A DNA stretch of 64,000 bases from Flavobacterium sp. LHD-85 (GTDB taxonomy: Bacteria > Bacteroidota > Bacteroidia > Flavobacteriales > Flavobacteriaceae): positions 248,001-312,000 of the forward strand of contig NZ_JAVFVR010000005.1 in NCBI RefSeq assembly GCF_030929595.1, given 5' to 3'. Positions 62,244 to 64,000 of this stretch are shown piece by piece; position 1 is the first letter of the stretch, and every line of letters starts with the position of its first letter. A program made the position numbers and the translations under genes. The notes under the pieces are model-generated. The model had not been told where the DNA came from and did no database searches. It saw only the letters and a program-made list of their open reading frames with translations.

Positions 62244-62807
62244 TTAATAGTATAATCTAAAATCAAGCAGTTTGCAGAGATTGTAATGTTTGGCATAAAG
62301 ATCTTCGACCACTTCAATCAAATTGTCGTTTTCCTGATATAGACTAAAAAACGCCTTGTCAATTGTACTGCAGCTGGCAATTTTATTATAAGTCGAACCA
62401 TAGCCAGAAATAGCCCTAGCACCAGTAATATCTAAGAAATATTGCGCTTCTTCTTCGTTTAAATCTAAAACTTTAAGATTCGCAAAATGAATAATTTTGC
62501 CTTTCATTTTTCCTTCAAACAATTCTGCAATTTCTTCAATGCTGTAATAATAATCGTGAAGGCAGATATTGTTTTCCTGACCTGGCATTGCCAGATAAAT
62601 AATTTCATAATCTTTGAAATTATGATCTTCGTAAAGCAAAATATTCAAGCTTTCTTCTAAGCCTTCAATCGTGTCGCAAGTTTTATGAATGCTCGAAATA
62701 CCTTGATCAATAGCCAATTCTTCCAGACATTTTACCACATGTGTTGGCGTATGATCGTCTATATCTTTAACGCCTTCAAGGCAGAAAATAAATTTTTCAT
62801 TATCCAT
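62244..62807 (-). CDS. DUF6642-like protein
   Basis: A 187-residue cytosolic acidic protein. It begins EKFIFCLEGVKDIDD. An alpha/beta core contains EIIYLAMPGQENNIC and GKIIHFANLKVLDL then LDITGARAISGYG. This order of strands resembles CHAT/caspase-like folds, in which a His-Gly pair and a Cys sit at these two strand ends; here the positions read Pro-Gly and Leu, so protease activity would be absent. This is a weak, manual comparison. It is cotranscribed with the AraC gene downstream. Confidence 0.7.
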   Translation of the reverse strand: MDNEKFIFCLEGVKDIDDHTPTHVVKCLEELAIDQGISSIHKTCDTIEGLEESLNILLYEDHNFKDYEIIYLAMPGQENNICLHDYYYSIEEIAELFEGKMKGKIIHFANLKVLDLNEEEAQYFLDITGARAISGYGSTYNKIASCSTIDKAFFSLYQENDNLIEVVEDLYAKHYNLCKLLDFRLYY

Positions 62808-62948
62808 GCAGTTACTCTTTCTGGTTTTAAATTTTTTACTGGTTTTAGCAAATGTATTTTTTATATCATAAAATCCAATAGAGAAAACAGACTTTAACGT
62901 CTTTTTTTGATTTTAAGTTTAGGTTACAGCGGCATAAATTTTAAAGCG

Positions 62949-62956
62949 TATTTTTG
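62949..62956 (+). promoter_or_regulatory. Candidate -7 element of the nucleosidase gene
   Basis: TATTTTTG matches TAnnTTTG and lies 21 bp before the ATG at 62978. Confidence 0.45.
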
Positions 62957-62977
62957 TAAACCGAAAATAAGTTACAC

Positions 62978-63583
62978 ATGATACAAATTAACCAAACGGC
63001 ATCTTTTGCTGTTGAAGATATATTATTCTGTTTTGCTCTCGAATCTGAAGCAGCGAAAGTTTTTAAAGGCCACAATGTCTTATTTACTGGAATAGGAAAA
63101 GTAAATGCAGCTTATGAGTTGATAAAAGCGATCCAAAATAAAAAGCCATCTGTAATTATAAATCTAGGGTCGGCAGGAAGCAGTAGTTTTCAAAAAGGAG
63201 ATGTGATTTGCTGCACTAAATTTGTTCAAAGAGATATGGACGTTCGCGGTTTAGGTTTTGCATTGTACGAAACGCCTCTTTCTGGTTTACCGCCAGTTTT
63301 AGAATATGGTTTATTAATGGACAATCTTCAAGAAGGAATCTGCGGAACAGGAGATAATTTCGAAATGGAGCATCGTTCAGACGCTTATAATGTTGTTGAT
63401 ATGGAAGCTTACGCTTTAGCCATGATTGCCATGAAGGAAAATATTCCATTTTTAAGCTTAAAATATATTTCTGATGGAGCCGATGATAATGCCGCCGAAG
63501 ATTGGACAGTTCAAGTTCATAAAGCAGCTATTGCTTACGGGAAAATTTTGGGATTGATAAAAGAATCAGAAGCCATTTCTTAA
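62978..63583 (+). CDS. Nucleosidase of the MTA/SAH nucleosidase family
   Basis: A 201-residue protein of the PNP/UDP phosphorylase fold. Motifs are ILFCFALESEAAKVF, NVLFTGIGKVNAAYELIKAI, IINLGSAGS, the nucleoside-site VVDMEAYALAMIA (Met-Glu of MTA/SAH nucleosidases) and the general-acid Asp in YISDGADDNAAEDW. It may cleave 5'-methylthioadenosine, S-adenosylhomocysteine or a related nucleoside; at 201 residues it is shorter than MtnN (about 230) and the exact substrate is unsure. It is divergent from the DUF6642-like gene. Confidence 0.87.
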   Translation: MIQINQTASFAVEDILFCFALESEAAKVFKGHNVLFTGIGKVNAAYELIKAIQNKKPSVIINLGSAGSSSFQKGDVICCTKFVQRDMDVRGLGFALYETPLSGLPPVLEYGLLMDNLQEGICGTGDNFEMEHRSDAYNVVDMEAYALAMIAMKENIPFLSLKYISDGADDNAAEDWTVQVHKAAIAYGKILGLIKESEAIS

Positions 63584-63600
63584 TTGAAATGGCTTTTTTT
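63571..63600 (+). terminator. Terminator overlapping the nucleosidase stop
   Basis: AGCCATTTC (63571-63579) pairs with GAAATGGCT (63586-63594), followed by six or more T. The first arm is coding sequence and the loop contains the TAA stop. Confidence 0.88.
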
Positions 63601-63647
63601 ATTTAGATTGCAGACACAGAAACTCAAATATTTTGAAATAAATAATT

Positions 63648-63995
63648 ATGGAAGATTTTATTAATGAGATTTTAGGAGATGATCTTGAAATAGTTGAAAT
63701 AGTAGATTTTAATGATTTTGTTTTTGTTTTTTTTAAGCCCAAAGGGTATAGCAATCCATATAAAGACGAAAGACTAAATTTAGTATCAAGTTCAGGACCA
63801 TTAAAAATAAACACAAAGACAATGGAATATGAATTTACTCATATATATGAGTTTTATTCAGAATATGGAGATAACGAAATAATTTTTCCAAAAAAAGAAG
63901 AAGTTGCTCTTGATTGGGATGAGGTTCTATACAATATTAAAATGAGGGAGCGTTTTAATTCAGAAGACTTTTTTTTTGCTATTAAAAAACTATAA
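63648..63995 (+). CDS. Small acidic protein of unknown function
   Basis: A 115-residue cytosolic, aromatic and acidic protein. The part PKGYSNPYKDERLNLVSSSGPLKINTKTMEYEFT resembles YrhB/immunity-protein folds (a Tyr-Asn-Pro motif followed by GPL and a Lys-Thr-turn), suggesting an immunity-like or SMI-type beta protein, but no toxin gene is seen beside it and the window ends 5 bp later. The ATG at 63648 is the only good start. A toxin upstream or downstream cannot be excluded. Confidence 0.6.
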   Translation: MEDFINEILGDDLEIVEIVDFNDFVFVFFKPKGYSNPYKDERLNLVSSSGPLKINTKTMEYEFTHIYEFYSEYGDNEIIFPKKEEVALDWDEVLYNIKMRERFNSEDFFFAIKKL

Positions 63996-64000
63996 TCTAC

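Overview
The window is AT-rich chromosomal DNA from a Bacteroidota bacterium, most likely a Flavobacterium. Supporting signs are the Bacteroidota -7 promoter element TAnnTTTG upstream of many genes, the near absence of Shine-Dalgarno sequences, a SusC/SusD pair, PspC and DUF2807 'GIN' proteins, a large LepB, WbqC and DUF5683 proteins, and several intergenic palindrome families. Gene content is mostly chromosomal housekeeping with a few accessory modules.

Layout. 1-6.9 kb: truncated erythromycin-esterase-like gene, lpxK, a TPR hybrid histidine kinase, gapdh, lipA. 7.2-13.1 kb: tandem duplicated secreted M48 metalloproteases, a PH-domain protein, a DUF4184 membrane protein, TonB, an ECF sigma factor overlapping a GT2 glycosyltransferase. 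13.2-20.2 kb: PaiB-like flavin protein, murB, a Tat-signal aminotransferase, GT4, DUF2461, recF. 20.4-26.7 kb: TPR membrane protein, ribH, then mutL with two rhomboid proteases and an EEP-family hydrolase in one direction. 26.7-32.7 kb: wbqC, lepB, dapB, DUF5683, parB, parA, rlpA, all on the minus strand. 32.9-35.1 kb: a large secreted beta-helix protein.

35.3-36.8 kb is the most unusual part. An intact tRNA-Pro(TGG) is followed by four tandem units of about 365 bp. Each unit holds a hairpin terminator, an 83-residue GIY-YIG nuclease gene and a defective tRNA-Pro copy, and the nuclease stop codon is nucleotides 8-10 of the tRNA homology. This looks like a minimal nuclease/tRNA element that has expanded at its own target site.

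37-43.5 kb: trxB; then an envelope-stress-like cluster (DUF4870, PadR, PspC, two GIN-domain proteins) with operator-like palindromes; then a DUF4442 protein. 43.6-50.9 kb: a copper-handling island with a small CC-motif secreted peptide, a multicopper oxidase fused to a CopB-like barrel, a CopA-type ATPase, a regulator joining an HMA-like metal site to an AraC helix-turn-helix, a DUF3347 protein and a Cys-rich secreted protein. 50.9-53 kb: a divergent AraC regulator/MFS efflux pair. 53.1-60.3 kb: a SusC/SusD/beta-helix lipoprotein locus whose promoter carries a LacI-type palindrome over the expected start site. 60.4-64 kb: pentapeptide protein, small proteins, an AraC regulator with a DUF6642-like protein, a nucleosidase.

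Many intergenic gaps hold long inverted repeats whose arms are themselves tandem 8-9 bp words. Two arms of this kind are perfect over 24 bp.
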